DNA of 64,000 bases. It comes from Asaia bogorensis. Lineage in GTDB: Bacteria; Pseudomonadota; Alphaproteobacteria; Acetobacterales; Acetobacteraceae. Shown one piece after another: positions 62,734 through 64,000 of the stretch. Both the position numbers and the translations under genes were made by a program. Within the stretch, counting starts at the first letter, position 1. The number at the start of each line of letters is the position of its first letter. The notes under the pieces were generated by a model that searched no databases, had not been told where the DNA came from, and saw only the letters and a program-made list of their open reading frames with translations. The stretch lies in contig NZ_UEGO01000002.1 in assembly GCF_900465345.1 (NCBI RefSeq), forward strand, positions 1 to 64,000. The letters are read 5' to 3'.

Positions 62734-63186
62734 GTGAAGCTGGGGCGATGGGAGGAATATCTTGCCATGCGGCAGGGCATCCTGAAACTGAATGCGACCT
62801 ATCGTTCGCGGCTTTCCAATGATCTGGGTGGCTGCCTGTCGGTGTTGCCTGGGTTCACGACGGAAACGCAGGGAGCGGAATCCGTGCGTCTGATCGATGT
62901 TCTGTGGCTTGATCGGGAAAGCCACAGGGTTGTCGCAGCCTTCGAGGTTGAGCATTCAACGACCATCTATTCCGGCATCGTGCGGATGCTGGATCTTGCT
63001 CGCGGGTCAGAGGCGCAGGCTTTGGAGGGACTGCTCCTTGTCGCGCCGGATAAGCGGGAAGCCGATGTACGGGAACAACTGTGGCGGCCGGCTTTCAGTA
63101 GGATTGCTGACCTGAAAGTCCGGTATCTGCCTTACGGGCGCTTGAGAAGGATCGTAAGGCCATTGAGCGCTTTGGGCAGGGTATAA
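62734..63186 (+). CDS. nuclease-like fragment or hypothetical protein
   Basis: 150-residue frame from GTG 62734; ATG 62767 is an alternative. It reads VRLIDVLWLDRESHRVVAAFEVEHSTTIYSGIVRMLDLARGSEAQALEGLLLVAPDKREADVREQL. The spacing of Asp in IDVLW and Glu in FEVEHS recalls the PD-(D/E)XK nuclease fold; this block occurs at the C-terminus of longer restriction-like proteins I recall. Probably 5'-truncated. Not assigned with certainty. Confidence 0.5.
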   Translation: MKLGRWEEYLAMRQGILKLNATYRSRLSNDLGGCLSVLPGFTTETQGAESVRLIDVLWLDRESHRVVAAFEVEHSTTIYSGIVRMLDLARGSEAQALEGLLLVAPDKREADVREQLWRPAFSRIADLKVRYLPYGRLRRIVRPLSALGRV

Positions 63187-63319
63187 AACCAATTCAAGCT
63201 ATATCCCATCTGGCGACTCCTGCATGAAAATCTATGCTCCTGTAATGAACGGGTCTTCGCTTCGTGTGGGTTCCTGTCGCGGATAGGCATACCTTCCGAA
63301 CGAAATAGGCAATCTGCTT
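63187..63319. other. short intergenic region before the ATPase gene end
   Basis: About 130 nt between a plus-strand fragment and the 3' end of the minus-strand ATPase gene. No gene, and no clear hairpin was recognised. Confidence 0.4.
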
Positions 63320-64000
63320 TCACCGAAGTCTCAGGGCATTGAGCCGCAGTGCGTTTGTCACGACGGCCAGGGAGGACAGGGCCATCGCGCCTCCCGCGAA
63401 CATGGGCGACAGCGTAAGGCCAAAGACAGGATACAGTACGCCTGCGGCAAGTGGGATGCCGATCCCATTGAACAGGAAAGAAAATGCCAGATTCTGCCGG
63501 ATGTTGCGCATCGTCGCCTGTGCCAGGCGGCGGGCGCGTACCAATCCGGCGAGGCTGCCTTGTGCCAGTGTCATCCCGGCGCTTTCGATTGCGACATCGG
63601 TGCCTGTGCCCATGGCGATTCCGATATCGGCGGTGGCCAGGGCCGGCGCGTCGTTGACTCCGTCGCCCGCCATGGCGACACGGGCTCCCTTCTGTTGCAT
63701 GTCACGAATGATCGCGGCCTTGTCCTCAGGCTTGAGGTCGGCATGTACCTCGTCGATTCCCGCCTGCCGGGCGACGACTTCCGCAGTCCGGGCATTGTCG
63801 CCCGTCAGCATCACGATCCGCATGCCGGCTGCGTGCAGTGCCGCGATGGTCTCCTTCGCGTCGGTCTTCAGCGGATCGGCCACGACCAGCAGCCCAGCGG
63901 CCTGTCCGTCGACGCCGACGAACATGACGCCCGCGCCCTCCGCCCGGTGGGAATCCGCGACAGGGATCAATGCCGACGCATCGATGCCCTGCTGCCGCAT
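63320..64000 (-). CDS. copA: Cu(I)-type P-type ATPase, C-terminal part (runs off window)
   Basis: The last 226 or more residues of a P1B-type heavy-metal exporter; the 5' part lies beyond 64000. Visible: the end of the nucleotide domain with MLTGDNARTAEVVARQAGI, the hinge VAMAGDGVNDAPALATADIGIAMGTGTDVAIESAG, and the last two membrane helices with FLFNGIGIPLAAGVLYP and MALSSLAVVTNALRL. These helix motifs (Asn in TM7, Met-Ser-Ser in TM8) indicate copper(I). Together with the DsbD/ScsB-like gene it gives the island a copper and thiol-stress flavour. Confidence 0.9.
   Translation of the reverse strand: MRQQGIDASALIPVADSHRAEGAGVMFVGVDGQAAGLLVVADPLKTDAKETIAALHAAGMRIVMLTGDNARTAEVVARQAGIDEVHADLKPEDKAAIIRDMQQKGARVAMAGDGVNDAPALATADIGIAMGTGTDVAIESAGMTLAQGSLAGLVRARRLAQATMRNIRQNLAFSFLFNGIGIPLAAGVLYPVFGLTLSPMFAGGAMALSSLAVVTNALRLNALRLR

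Noticed and set aside
1-64000. CRISPR array, prophage or rRNA
   Set aside because: No regularly spaced repeats, phage structural genes or rRNA-like stretches were seen on reading the window.

Overview
The window looks like a chromosomal segment of an acetic acid bacterium (Acetobacteraceae, Alphaproteobacteria; Asaia/Gluconobacter-like, but the genus cannot be fixed from sequence alone). The signs are a GC-rich genome, MucR- and Fur-type regulators, an ornithine-lipid N-acyltransferase next to lnt, a tonB-exbB-exbD-exbD operon, four large TonB-dependent receptors, a TAT-exported gluconolactonase-like protein and the alphaproteobacterial imuA-imuB-dnaE2 cassette with a direct-repeat LexA box. 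No phage, CRISPR array or rRNA was seen. One tRNA is present, tRNA-Gly(GCC) at 51042-51116.

Positions 1-29156 are an envelope and scavenging region. A minus-strand cluster (313-6706) joins a TonB-dependent receptor, a periplasmic M1 aminopeptidase and a gamma-glutamyltransferase, which suggests peptide or glutathione use. A second minus-strand cluster (7104-11841) joins a receptor, a dicarboxylate symporter and an Ldh2-type dehydrogenase, with a divergent GntR/FCD regulator. A third receptor (12754-14868) sits behind a near-consensus Fur box embedded in a 41-bp palindrome and is divergent from hemC. Then comes a three-gene run: exported catalase-peroxidase, pseudoazurin and cytochrome b561 (16428-19920), which could form a periplasmic quinol-to-peroxide electron path. 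A fourth receptor, an alpha/beta hydrolase, phosphoglucomutase, a gluconolactonase-like protein and a beta-repeat/Hint-domain surface protein follow.

Positions 29319-51116 are core genome: aldo/keto reductase, PBP1A, prfB with an intact programmed +1 frameshift, the tonB-exbB-exbD-exbD-TPR operon that would energise the four receptors, an OmpR/EnvZ-type two-component pair, Nfu, a nitroreductase, tsaB-rimI, TusA, MucR, Fur-OlsB-Lnt, an XRE regulator, a phosphatase, a lipoprotein, a methyltransferase, a Trm112-like protein, a YbbN-like thioredoxin and tRNA-Gly.

Positions 51117-64000, beyond tRNA-Gly and its terminator, look accessory. They hold a MarR/membrane-protein pair, the SOS mutasome imuA-imuB-dnaE2 behind a LexA box, an SRAP peptidase, unrecognised fragments, a DsbD/ScsB-like gene split by a single-base frameshift in a G run, a truncated IS481-type transposase, a short remnant resembling dnaE2, a nuclease-like fragment and the 3' part of a Cu(I)-type P-type ATPase running off the right edge. 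The mix of intact stress genes with fragments is typical of an integrated, partly decayed island, though no second attachment site is visible here.
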